Of a DNA stretch of 12,894 nucleotides, positions 6,054-12,894 are shown one piece after another. Position numbers and translations under genes: made by a program. The stretch is taken from assembly GCA_910577365.1 (NCBI GenBank), contig CAJTMU010000065.1:1-12894 (forward strand). Reading direction: 5' to 3'. Each line of letters begins with the position of its first letter. The first letter of the stretch is position 1. The notes beneath the pieces were generated by a model, which saw nothing but the letters and a program-made list of their open reading frames with translations, searched no databases and had not been told where the DNA came from. Source of the stretch: an uncultured Oscillospiraceae bacterium (GTDB lineage Bacteria; Bacillota; Clostridia; Oscillospirales; Ruminococcaceae).

Positions 6054-7346
6054 ATGTCAGAAAAAAAATACAGATTTGAAACTCTTCAGCTTCATGTCGG
6101 TCAGGAGCAGCCTGACCCCGCTTCGGACGCAAGGGCTGTCCCGATTTACGCAACAACGTCCTATGTGTTCAGGGATTCCGCACATGCAGCGGCGCGCTTT
6201 GGATTGGCGGACGCGGGCAATATATACGGAAGACTCACCAACTCCACACAGGACGTTTTCGAAAAAAGGGCGGCAGCTTTGGAGGGCGGCATTGCCGCTT
6301 TAGCAGTGGCATCAGGCGCGGCAGCTCTTGCTTACACATTTCAGGCGCTGGCTAAGGCGGGAGAAAATATCGTCTCATCAAAAACCATTTACGGCGGCAC
6401 ATATAATCTTTTGGAGCATACCCTGCCGCTTTACGGGATAAGCACCAAATTCGCAGACCCTGCCAATGAGGCAGAAATAGAAGCGGCTGTAAACGATAAA
6501 ACCAAGGCGTTGTTTGTCGAAACGCTCGGAAATCCCAACTCAAATGTGGGGGACATTGAAAAATGGGCAGAAATAGCGCACAGACATAATATTCCTCTGG
6601 TGGTTGACAGCACCTTCGCTACTCCCTATCTTGTCCGTCCGATAGAGTATGGAGCGGATATCGTGATTCATTCGGCTACAAAGTTTATCGGAGGACATGG
6701 TACGGCTATTGGCGGAGTGATCATTGACAGCGGAAATTTTGACTGGAAAAAGTCGGGAAAATATGCGTGGATATCCGAACCCAACCCGAGCTATCACGGT
6801 ATCTCATTTGCAGACGCGGCCGGCGCGGCGGCTTTTGTGACCTATATCAGAGCGATACTGCTTCGTGACACCGGCGCTACGCTCTCCCCATTCCATGCGT
6901 TCATTTTTCTTCAGGGACTGGAAACACTTTCGCTGCGCGTTGAAAGGCACGTTGAAAACGCACTGAAGATAGTGGAATATCTTTCCCGACACCCACTGGT
7001 TGAGGCGGTTCACCACCCATCTATACCCTCAGAGCCTACGCACGAACTTTATAAGAAGTATTTTCCCAACGGAGGCGGCTCTATATTCACATTTGATATA
7101 AAAGGCGACGCCAAAACCGCGCAGAAGTGGATAGATAATCTTCCCATATTTTCGCTGCTGGCAAACGTTGCGGACGTTAAGTCACTGGTGATACACCCCG
7201 CTTCGACAACTCATTCGCAGCTTACAGAAGAACAGCTTTGTGAACAGGGGATAAAGCCCAATACAATACGTCTTTCCATAGGAACGGAAAATATAAACGA
7301 TCTGCTGGAAGCGCTTGACGAAGCGTTTGCCTCAATCGACAGCTGA
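6054..7346 (+). CDS. metY: O-acetylhomoserine sulfhydrylase
   Basis: A PLP enzyme of the Cys/Met metabolism family (430 residues) that makes homocysteine from O-acetylhomoserine and sulfide, the direct sulfhydrylation route to methionine. The PLP lysine is Lys210 in SATKFIGGHG, with Asp185 in VVDSTFATPY as the pyridine-nitrogen partner. YGR at 58-60 binds PLP phosphate from the neighbouring subunit, and the C-terminal HPASTTHSQL is characteristic. The long insert ISEPNPSYHG separates MetY from cystathionine gamma-synthase and cystathionine lyases. The start is the ATG with GGAGG 8 nt upstream; an in-frame ATG at 6009 lies inside the promoter. The leader is short and has a palindrome upstream of -35. 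A LysR-type gene follows 126 nt downstream on the same strand and may regulate it. Some members can also use O-acetylserine. Confidence 0.94.
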   Translation: MSEKKYRFETLQLHVGQEQPDPASDARAVPIYATTSYVFRDSAHAAARFGLADAGNIYGRLTNSTQDVFEKRAAALEGGIAALAVASGAAALAYTFQALAKAGENIVSSKTIYGGTYNLLEHTLPLYGISTKFADPANEAEIEAAVNDKTKALFVETLGNPNSNVGDIEKWAEIAHRHNIPLVVDSTFATPYLVRPIEYGADIVIHSATKFIGGHGTAIGGVIIDSGNFDWKKSGKYAWISEPNPSYHGISFADAAGAAAFVTYIRAILLRDTGATLSPFHAFIFLQGLETLSLRVERHVENALKIVEYLSRHPLVEAVHHPSIPSEPTHELYKKYFPNGGGSIFTFDIKGDAKTAQKWIDNLPIFSLLANVADVKSLVIHPASTTHSQLTEEQLCEQGIKPNTIRLSIGTENINDLLEALDEAFASIDS

Positions 7347-7352
7347 TATGGC

Positions 7353-7382
7353 TTGTAAAAATTTCAAAAGCCACCGTAAAAT
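7353..7382 (+). promoter_or_regulatory. Possible promoter of the LysR regulator gene
   Basis: TTGTAA (7353-7358) and TAAAAT (7377-7382) are 18 nt apart and begin just after the metY stop. The match is mediocre; co-transcription from metY is an alternative because no terminator with a T-run is seen in the gap. Confidence 0.3.
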
Positions 7383-7472
7383 CACAACCAACGCAAAGCT
7401 ATTCCGGCAAACCGGCGTAAACGCTCAAACTGCGTGCGGTGCGTGAAATTTCTCTGAGATTTGGAGAACGAA

Positions 7473-8393
7473 ATGACATTACAGCAGATAAAATACGCGC
7501 TGACGATAGCAAAGACCGGCTCTATGAACAAGGCGGCTGAGACACTTTTTGTGTCGCAGCCGTCGCTCAGCGCTGCAATACATGAACTGGAAAAAGAAGT
7601 CGGTATTCGAATATTTTTCCGCACAGGCAGAGGTGCCGCGCCCACGCCTGAGGGAAATGAATTTCTTATGTATGCGCGACAGGTATACCAGCAATATGAG
7701 CTTCTGCGCGACAAATACAGCGCGGGCGGAGGGGCTAAAAGAAAATTCGGGGTTTCCACACAGCACTATTCCTTTGCAGTAAAGGCTTTTGTGGAAACCG
7801 TTAAGCAATATGACACGCTGAATTACGAATTTGCTATCCGCGAAACCAAAACCTCAGAGGTCATTTCGGACGTAAGCGGAATGAAGAGCGAGGTTGGAAT
7901 ACTTTACAAAAGCGGTCACAATGATCAGATTATCACAAAAATGCTGCGGCACGGCGAGTTGGAGTTCAATCCGCTTATAAGCTGCCGTGCCTATGTATAT
8001 TTATGGAAAAATCACCCTCTGGCGGGTGAGAAATCAATCTCCCTGGATCAGCTGAAAGATTACCCATGCCTGTCATTTGAACAGGGGGACAGCGCTACAT
8101 CGTATTTTGCGGAGGAAATATTGAGCGACATGGAATATCCGCGGACAATTAAAAGCAACGACCGCGCCACACAACTGAATCTTATGGTGGGGCTTAACGG
8201 CTACACGCTCTGCTCGGGGATAATCTGTGAGGAGCTTAACGGAAATCTTTACACAGCAGTCCCTTTTGAGGAGGACAAGTACCATACAAACGGCATTATG
8301 GAAATAGGATATATTGTCAAGAAAAACTGCATGCTCAGCGACATCGCGGAGGTTTATATAAGTGAGGTAAAAAAATATCTTGGGAACTGCTGA
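7473..8393 (+). CDS. LysR-family transcriptional regulator
   Basis: A 306-residue cytoplasmic DNA-binding regulator of normal LysR length. The N-terminal winged helix-turn-helix is unmistakable: TLQQIKYALTIAKTGS, then NKAAETLFVSQPSLSAAIHELEKEVG (about 18-43), FFRTGRGAAPTPEG as the wing, and a linker helix to about residue 80. Residues about 90-300 form the effector-binding domain, which binds a small metabolite in this family. The start is the ATG with GGAG 6 nt upstream; an in-frame TTG at 7461 overlaps that site. It lies directly downstream of metY, so a role in sulfur-amino-acid control is likely but not shown by sequence alone. O-acetylhomoserine, O-acetylserine or a related metabolite would be a reasonable effector. 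It converges on the dockerin gene. Confidence 0.9.
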   Translation: MTLQQIKYALTIAKTGSMNKAAETLFVSQPSLSAAIHELEKEVGIRIFFRTGRGAAPTPEGNEFLMYARQVYQQYELLRDKYSAGGGAKRKFGVSTQHYSFAVKAFVETVKQYDTLNYEFAIRETKTSEVISDVSGMKSEVGILYKSGHNDQIITKMLRHGELEFNPLISCRAYVYLWKNHPLAGEKSISLDQLKDYPCLSFEQGDSATSYFAEEILSDMEYPRTIKSNDRATQLNLMVGLNGYTLCSGIICEELNGNLYTAVPFEEDKYHTNGIMEIGYIVKKNCMLSDIAEVYISEVKKYLGNC

Positions 8394-8407
8394 TTAAATC
8401 GAATCAT

Positions 8408-8447
8408 TACACAATCACCACGCTCAAATGAGGATGGTGATTGTGTA
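8408..8447 (+). terminator. Hairpin downstream of the LysR gene
   Basis: A perfect 12-bp stem TACACAATCACC/GGTGATTGTGTA with a 16-nt loop lies 15 nt after the LysR stop. The following bases (TAAATCAACATTTTC) are only moderately T-rich, so it may work as a weak or bidirectional terminator. Confidence 0.6.
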
Positions 8448-8472
8448 TAAATCAACATTTTCTACAAACTAA

Positions 8473-8496
8473 GCGCTCTCTTTCTCAAGAGAGCGC
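8473..8496 (-). terminator. Terminator of the dockerin gene
   Basis: A perfect 10-bp stem GCGCTCTCTT/AAGAGAGCGC with a TCTC tetraloop lies 36 nt past the dockerin stop. The downstream minus-strand sequence (TTAGTTTG) has a broken T-run. Confidence 0.7.
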
Positions 8497-8532
8497 CCGC
8501 CCGATATTATGTTTTAAGTGTTTAAGGAGGAC

Positions 8533-11500
8533 TTAATTTTTAACTATCCATTTAAGTATAGTTGCCGCGTCAAGCGCGTTAGTCTTGCCATCGCCGTTAA
8601 AGTCAAATTTGGCGGCTTCTTCCGCAGTAACCTCGTTCATTACCAACTTCTTCAGCATTTCCGCTGCGTCAAGCGCGTTTATTCCCATGCTGTTGTTGAT
8701 ATCGCCAATAAGCTTTGTTTCATCCGAGATAACTATTTTGTAAACACCAGCCGCTGTTATGGGAAACAGAGCGCTGCCCGCCGCGTCGACCTTGACAACT
8801 CCAACAAATTCAAGCGTCGTTCCGTTTACCTTGAACAGATTAGCGAATTTTCCGCTGTTGGACGCACCTGTGTTATATCGAATCGAAGCACCGGTACCGA
8901 GCTTGGTTTCCGTAACACGGAAATCCTTTGAAGCTTCGCCGCTCTTAATAGTCTTGTTGGAGGCAGTAATCACCTCGTCGGCAACGGAAAGGTATTTGAA
9001 GCTCTCACCAACCTTTGCCGCGTCAATTACCCATGTAAAGGCATCGCTGATCTTTACCTCCAGCTTTATGTTCTTTTTTGCAGCTGCCGCGATAACCTCC
9101 GCGGGAATATTGGTATTGCCGCTGACGGTGATGATACCGTAATTTGCCGCGGAATCTATAGTCGCGACTACATCTTTCCAGCCGCCCGACTTGCCGTTTA
9201 CGGTAACCGACTCGTCAGCGGAGCTTGAACTGCTCGGTCTGCGCGTACCTCCGGAAGAACCGCCTATTGAACCGCTGCTTGTTTTTGCAAATTCAGCCTT
9301 TATTTCAACGTCGCTTTCCGGCATGGTGAACTTGTTGTCCTTTATGATTATATTGCCCTTGACAACCGTCCACTTATTAAACTTGTAGCCGCTGTCGGGG
9401 GTCGCAGTGAGGGTAACTGTTTCGCCCGCCTTGGCGACTTCAACGTCCGCTTTCGCAGTGCCATACCCGTCATTGGTCACCTTTACGGTGTATTTTGCGG
9501 TTTCCGCATCGGTAAATTCCGCGGCCGCGCTTACGTCGCCGGCAGGCATTGTAAACTCGACAACAGACTTAAGAAGCTGTTCGTCGGTCAGCTCAACACC
9601 CGCTATCAGCCACCTTGCAAATTCAAATCCGCTTCTTGGTATAGCTTCAAGCTTTATCTTGTCGCCTTCAGCAGCAGTGCCCTCATCGCTTTTCCCGTTA
9701 ACCGATACATTTATTCTTCCGTCGGAGGAGTCGCCGATCTTTATCATATAAGGTGCTTCTGCGGATGTAGTAGTATTTACTACGGTATCAAATACTGCTT
9801 TTAAAGCAACTTCATTTTCTGGCAGTATAAAAGACAGATTTGGATTAGTAATCTGCTCTTTGGTAAGGGTAATTCCCGAAACCTCCCAATATTTAAATTC
9901 ACTGCCGGGTTTAGCGGAAGCGAGAAATGACATGGAAGTGCCAGAAAGTGCACCGCTCGCATACGAACTGCCGCTCGACACGATACCATTGCCCTCTGCT
10001 GATGTATCAACACTATACCAAAGGCGGTCACTCACGCCGGAAACAGTCAACTCAATGTCATAATCCCCGTTAGGAATATCTCCGGGAAGGCAGAAGAATA
10101 TATTGTTTCCGTCAATAGTTCCAAGTCCCCAACCGAAATCGGTAATGTATTTATCTCCAGTTTCCGTGTTGGTAAAGGTTATATTTGTTTTTAATTGTTT
10201 TCCCGCGCCCCAAATTTGAAGTTTGTTTCCAAAAGCATCAACAATATCTTCTAACCTATAACTCCACAGGGAATCACCCGCAGAGTAAATCTGAAACCAA
10301 TCACTAATGAGCTTGCCTTTATAAACATTGCTTAAATTAAGCGTATCGCCATCTTTAAGATCGGAAATATAAATTCCGTCATATAGCACCGTTTTATCGC
10401 CATCAGGGTTTGGAACAGATTGCATTTCTATTTCAATACCGGAAGCTTCCCATGATTCAGGAACCTGCATTTTTCTGTTAGTAATAACAGCGTCTACACT
10501 GTCGCTTTCATAATACAGTTCTCCTGTATTGACGGTTACCCCTACCCCGCTGTTTTCATTTGCAGCGGTAATCATATTATAACTGCTGAAAGCAGATGTG
10601 TCCACATTGATACTTTTAACTGCTTTAAAATCTTTGAACTCAAAATTCAAATCGGAATTCTTGTCAAAGCTTTGATTTAGCGTTTTGTAAACTATCCAAT
10701 TATTATCCGTTTCAGGATAGTATGCAGTTAAGCATAAACCAATTTCTTTAGGTACAGATACCTCAAACCCAATTTCGGCAGGTATAATGCGCTTGTTCAA
10801 GATATAAAAGTCAGAACCAGGCAAGGTGAAAGCTCTTACCTGTACTCCACTCATTTCCTTGTTGCTCTTAAACGCGACTTTGATATTATTTTTGCTGCTG
10901 AAATTAAGCGAATTACTGTTTGTCTCAAAATCTTCAACAAGCGCTATGGTATTCCCCGAAACTACAAACGCAGTCTGAAAATCATTAAGAATATCATTTG
11001 AAACTTCAATAATGTTCTCACCGATAATATCCTCAGCCTCGGAAGAATAATGATACCAATGAGCCTTGTTATCATTATCTACCAATGCCACACTGTAATT
11101 TTGCGCTAACTCAAAATCAGCGGATATCTTTATCGCCGTTTCTCTCTGTTGATTTTGAAATGTACGATAGTATTTGGTCTCCGAACAAAAAGAATTGACA
11201 TCTGCCAGCCCAGTATCGCCCACAACCTTAAACACGATATGACCATATTCAACAGGCTTCTTGACGGTGACCTTAACGTCAATCAACTGGTTTTGACCCG
11301 CCTTTACGGTTAGGAGATTTTCCGAGCTGTTTTCCGTACCATACTCCACCTCATAATCCCCTTCGCACTCCGTTTCCAAGTAGTAACTAATATCCCGCCA
11401 AAGGGGATTTCTGATAACTATCTGTCCCTCAAAGACATCGCCGGCTTTAACGCCGAAATGCTCAAAATCACCGGTCATTTCCATGCTAACGCCGGTGGAA

Positions 11501-11688
11501 ACAGTAATGGGTCGCTCTGATCTCGCCGTAAGCGAAAGCAGCTCCGTCGTTTTATTCTGTGAGACATCCGCCTTGGAACTTTCTGCGGGTGCGGACGGCT
11601 CCTCAGCGAACACCGTGATACTGCTCTGACTTAGCAGCACCGCAGAAGCAAGGGCAAAGGACAGTGCCCTTTTTTTCTTCTGATTCAT
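8533..11688 (-). CDS. Large secreted dockerin protein with InlB-like repeats
   Basis: A 1051-residue exported protein. Residues 1-29 are a signal peptide (KKKR, hydrophobic core, cleavage near VFA). Residues about 60-555 are beta-rich without a family I recognise; AGDVFEGQIVIRNP near 82-95 has an Ig-like feel. Three divergent InlB B-type repeats follow at about 558-634, 647-726 and 733-801, each with a G-x-F/Y-x-F-x-x-W core and a MP/LPE-x-(D/E)-V-x-x-x-A-x-F end. After a Gly/Ser linker (802-825) comes another beta-like domain (826-990). The type I dockerin is at about 992-1051, with two calcium loops starting at Asp996 and Asp1029; the first is atypical (DINNSMGINALD), the second canonical (DFNGDGKTNALD). 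Dockerins dock to cohesins of cellulosome-like scaffolds, so this is probably a non-enzymatic adhesin or binding subunit. GGAGG precedes the ATG by 9 nt. The middle of the gene is much more AT-rich than both ends. Confidence 0.88.
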   Translation of the reverse strand: MNQKKKRALSFALASAVLLSQSSITVFAEEPSAPAESSKADVSQNKTTELLSLTARSERPITVSTGVSMEMTGDFEHFGVKAGDVFEGQIVIRNPLWRDISYYLETECEGDYEVEYGTENSSENLLTVKAGQNQLIDVKVTVKKPVEYGHIVFKVVGDTGLADVNSFCSETKYYRTFQNQQRETAIKISADFELAQNYSVALVDNDNKAHWYHYSSEAEDIIGENIIEVSNDILNDFQTAFVVSGNTIALVEDFETNSNSLNFSSKNNIKVAFKSNKEMSGVQVRAFTLPGSDFYILNKRIIPAEIGFEVSVPKEIGLCLTAYYPETDNNWIVYKTLNQSFDKNSDLNFEFKDFKAVKSINVDTSAFSSYNMITAANENSGVGVTVNTGELYYESDSVDAVITNRKMQVPESWEASGIEIEMQSVPNPDGDKTVLYDGIYISDLKDGDTLNLSNVYKGKLISDWFQIYSAGDSLWSYRLEDIVDAFGNKLQIWGAGKQLKTNITFTNTETGDKYITDFGWGLGTIDGNNIFFCLPGDIPNGDYDIELTVSGVSDRLWYSVDTSAEGNGIVSSGSSYASGALSGTSMSFLASAKPGSEFKYWEVSGITLTKEQITNPNLSFILPENEVALKAVFDTVVNTTTSAEAPYMIKIGDSSDGRINVSVNGKSDEGTAAEGDKIKLEAIPRSGFEFARWLIAGVELTDEQLLKSVVEFTMPAGDVSAAAEFTDAETAKYTVKVTNDGYGTAKADVEVAKAGETVTLTATPDSGYKFNKWTVVKGNIIIKDNKFTMPESDVEIKAEFAKTSSGSIGGSSGGTRRPSSSSSADESVTVNGKSGGWKDVVATIDSAANYGIITVSGNTNIPAEVIAAAAKKNIKLEVKISDAFTWVIDAAKVGESFKYLSVADEVITASNKTIKSGEASKDFRVTETKLGTGASIRYNTGASNSGKFANLFKVNGTTLEFVGVVKVDAAGSALFPITAAGVYKIVISDETKLIGDINNSMGINALDAAEMLKKLVMNEVTAEEAAKFDFNGDGKTNALDAATILKWIVKN

Positions 11689-11712
11689 TTAAATCAACCT
11701 CCATAATATATT

Positions 11713-11749
11713 CTCAAAAGGGCATCCCCCGATGGAACCCTATCTTGAG
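11713..11749 (-). promoter_or_regulatory. Leader stem-loop near the dockerin gene start
   Basis: In the 132-nt leader, CTCAA/TTGAG, AGGG/CCCT and CATC/GATG stack with small internal loops into one hairpin ending about 11 nt upstream of the Shine-Dalgarno. No T-run follows. It does not match a riboswitch class I know. Confidence 0.45.
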
Positions 11750-11808
11750 CCGTATCAAACGCATTGCATGTCACTAACCCACAAATATGTTTTGCGGATA
11801 ATCTACAC

Positions 11809-11829
11809 AATAAACTTATTTAGTTTATT
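11809..11829 (-). promoter_or_regulatory. Inverted repeat at the dockerin start site (candidate operator)
   Basis: AATAAACT and AGTTTATT form a perfect 8-bp dyad separated by 5 nt. It overlaps the edge of the -10 box and the predicted start site, the classic place for repressor binding. The divergent XRE protein is the obvious candidate ligand. Confidence 0.6.
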
Positions 11830-11855
11830 ATATCACAACTTTATGGTTTTGTCAA
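11827..11855 (-). promoter_or_regulatory. Promoter of the dockerin gene
   Basis: TTGACA (11855-11850) and TATAAT (11832-11827) are exactly 17 nt apart, a perfect consensus promoter. Such a strong promoter with an overlapping palindrome suggests high expression under repressor control. Confidence 0.9.
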
Positions 11856-11890
11856 TAACAACCTATAAGTTTTTTATATGTTAAAAAAGG

Positions 11891-11914
11891 TATATATTTA
11901 TAAAAAAATATATA
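11891..11914 (+). promoter_or_regulatory. AT-rich inverted repeat in the XRE gene promoter
   Basis: TATATATTT and AAATATATA form a perfect 9-bp dyad with a 6-nt spacer, lying just before a TATAAT -10 (11916-11921). The -35 at the right distance (TATATT) is poor. It could be an autoregulatory operator, but the sequence is low-complexity, so chance is possible. Confidence 0.4.
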
Positions 11915-11988
11915 TTATAATAAAGATATCTTAATATCACCTTTCGGAAGGCTTTAACAACCTGCCGTTTTGTTTTAAGGAGCATTTT

Positions 11989-12339
11989 ATGGTAGCAAGG
12001 CTGAAACAGCTGCGTAAGGAAAACGGATATTCCCAGAAAAAACTGGCGGATATTCTGGGTATCACCCAGCAAGCAATTTACAAATATGAAAATCTGGCTG
12101 TTGAACCCGATATTCAGACCCTTATAATGCTTGCCGATATATTTTATGTTACGGTGGACTACCTGATAGGCCGTTCCGAAGTAAAAAGCTCCCCTTGTGT
12201 TGCTTTGACCGAAGATGAACTCAGGCATCTTTCTTTGTGGAGGACTTTGCCGCTTAATTTTCGCCGCGAGATGGATTCAATACTCAACAAATATGAAGTG
12301 CGACCCATTTCCCGTGCCGAAAACGAACATCTGCCATAA
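11989..12339 (+). CDS. XRE-family HTH transcriptional regulator
   Basis: A 116-residue cytoplasmic repressor-like protein. Residues about 4-58 are a Cro/C1-type helix-turn-helix: LKQLRKENGYSQKKLADILG, then ITQQAIYKYEN as recognition helix, and DIQTLIMLADIFYVTVDYLIGR closing the domain. The C-terminal 55 residues (ALTEDELRHLSLWRTLPLNFRREMDSILNKY) are helical and may dimerise. AAGGAG lies 6 nt before the ATG. It is divergent from the dockerin gene across 300 nt that hold two promoter palindromes, so local control of that gene and of itself is a reasonable guess. Similar small XRE proteins also occur in phages and elements, but no phage or integration genes are seen nearby. Confidence 0.87.
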   Translation: MVARLKQLRKENGYSQKKLADILGITQQAIYKYENLAVEPDIQTLIMLADIFYVTVDYLIGRSEVKSSPCVALTEDELRHLSLWRTLPLNFRREMDSILNKYEVRPISRAENEHLP

Positions 12340-12443
12340 ATCAAAGTTTCTTAATACCTCTTCAAAAACAATTTTATTGTAACATAATTTTAAAAAAACG
12401 GTTCACAAATGTAACGAAAAGCCGAGTTGATGTAACAAAAATT

Positions 12444-12475
12444 AAATTACCCGTGGCTTGACCCACGGGTAATTT
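12444..12475. terminator. Bidirectional terminator between XRE and GtrA genes
   Basis: A perfect 13-bp stem AAATTACCCGTGG/CCACGGGTAATTT with a 6-nt loop. Rightward it is followed by TTATTTTTCTTTTT, serving the XRE gene. Leftward it is followed by AATTTTTG, serving the GtrA gene, whose stop codon abuts the stem. Confidence 0.88.
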
Positions 12476-12894
12476 TTATTTTTCTTTTTTTTTCCTGAAC
12501 ACCATAACCTTGCTGAGCACGAAATTGGCGATAAGCACCAACATATTTGAAAACACTTTGCACACAAACTCATAAAGCGGATTTTCTATCCCCGTAAGGT
12601 CTACCAACAGGAACATTATCACCAAATCCATTATCAGCGTAACAAGCCTTGAAGCGTAATACAATACCGCTTCCCGCAGCACTCTGCCAAATGTATTGGC
12701 AGAGCTGTTGAACACATAAACCCGATTGGTGAGAAACGCGAACGTAACCGAAAACACCCACGAGCCTATAACGGGAAGAGCCGTGCTGCTCTCTATTCCC
12801 AGTCCTGAAGTGATTTTGAAGATCCAGCTAAGCCATGCGGGAACGGATTCAGCATCGGGAAATATCCATCTTAGCAGATAATACGAACCAAACG
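12476..12894 (-). CDS. GtrA-family membrane protein (5' end outside window)
   Basis: The frame is open to the window edge, so the N-terminus is missing; 139 codons are visible. It shows the small four-helix GtrA layout. A segment around GSWVFSVTFAFLTNRVYVFNSS holds the family's N-R-x-x-V-F motif, followed by a helix LYYASRLVTLIMDLVIMFLLV. A last helix, FSNMLVLIANFVLSKVMVFRKKK, ends in the typical N-(Y/F)-x-x-S-K-x-x-V-F-(R/K) pattern. GtrA proteins work with polyprenyl-phosphate-linked sugars in glycosylation of surface polymers, often next to a glycosyltransferase, which would be expected to the right of the window. A GTG inside the frame at 12757 is not the real start, because the conserved family sequence continues upstream of it. 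Confidence 0.87.
   Translation of the reverse strand, partial: FGSYYLLRWIFPDAESVPAWLSWIFKITSGLGIESSTALPVIGSWVFSVTFAFLTNRVYVFNSSANTFGRVLREAVLYYASRLVTLIMDLVIMFLLVDLTGIENPLYEFVCKVFSNMLVLIANFVLSKVMVFRKKKEK

Noticed and set aside
7349..7373. Hairpin TGGCTT/AAGCCA just after metY as a terminator.
   Set aside because: Only 6 bp with a 13-nt loop and no T-run after it, so read-through into the LysR gene remains possible.
11689..11820. A cyclic-di-GMP or other known riboswitch in the dockerin leader.
   Set aside because: The leader folds into a hairpin but lacks the conserved core strings of the classes I know; kept only as an unnamed stem-loop.
12476..12757. A short complete GtrA protein starting at a GTG at 12757.
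   Set aside because: The same frame stays open to the window edge and continues with family-like membrane sequence, so the gene is partial, not short.

Overview
The window looks like a chromosomal segment of a Gram-positive, low-to-mid GC Firmicute of the Ruminococcus/Oscillospiraceae kind. The grounds are strong AGGAGG-type ribosome binding sites, TTGACA/TATAAT promoters, a T-box leader in front of amino-acid genes, a type I dockerin on a large secreted protein, and two secreted proteins ending in a (N/S)PxTG + hydrophobic + RK tail as expected of sortase substrates. This assignment is inferred from gene content, not from a database match.

Layout. Left third, all leftward: a tryptophan-responsive T-box leader (promoter near 3777-3805, specifier UGG at 3664-3662, terminator at 3527-3485), then a membrane-anchored alpha/beta-hydrolase (2169-3230), trpB (775-1959) and trpA (1-782, runs off the window), with trpB and trpA overlapping by 8 nt. 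No intrinsic terminator is visible between the T-box and trpA, so the hydrolase and trpBA probably form one Trp-starvation-induced unit. Next, also leftward, come two separately promoted secreted surface proteins: a 288-residue protein with a carbohydrate-binding-like N-terminal domain and an acidic Pro/Thr/Glu linker (3935-4801), and a small 170-residue Asn/Thr/Ser-rich protein (5030-5542).

Middle, rightward: metY (O-acetylhomoserine sulfhydrylase, 6054-7346) from a near-consensus promoter with a palindrome just upstream of its -35, followed by a LysR-family regulator (7473-8393) that may control it. LysR converges on the dockerin gene; two strong hairpins separate them.

Right third: a 1051-residue secreted dockerin protein (8533-11688, leftward) with three InlB-like beta repeats and no recognisable catalytic domain. 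It is transcribed from a perfect TTGACA-17-TATAAT promoter that overlaps an 8-bp inverted repeat. Divergent to it is a small XRE-type repressor (11989-12339), the obvious candidate regulator. A 13-bp bidirectional terminator separates it from a GtrA-family membrane protein (12476-12894, N-terminus outside the window).

The points most worth a second look are the Trp T-box whose first gene is a hydrolase, the sharp base-composition mosaic inside the dockerin gene, the operator-like palindromes at the metY and dockerin promoters, and the structured leader of the small surface protein. No CRISPR array, tRNA, rRNA or insertion sequence was seen, and nothing clearly amounts to an undescribed defence or mobile system.
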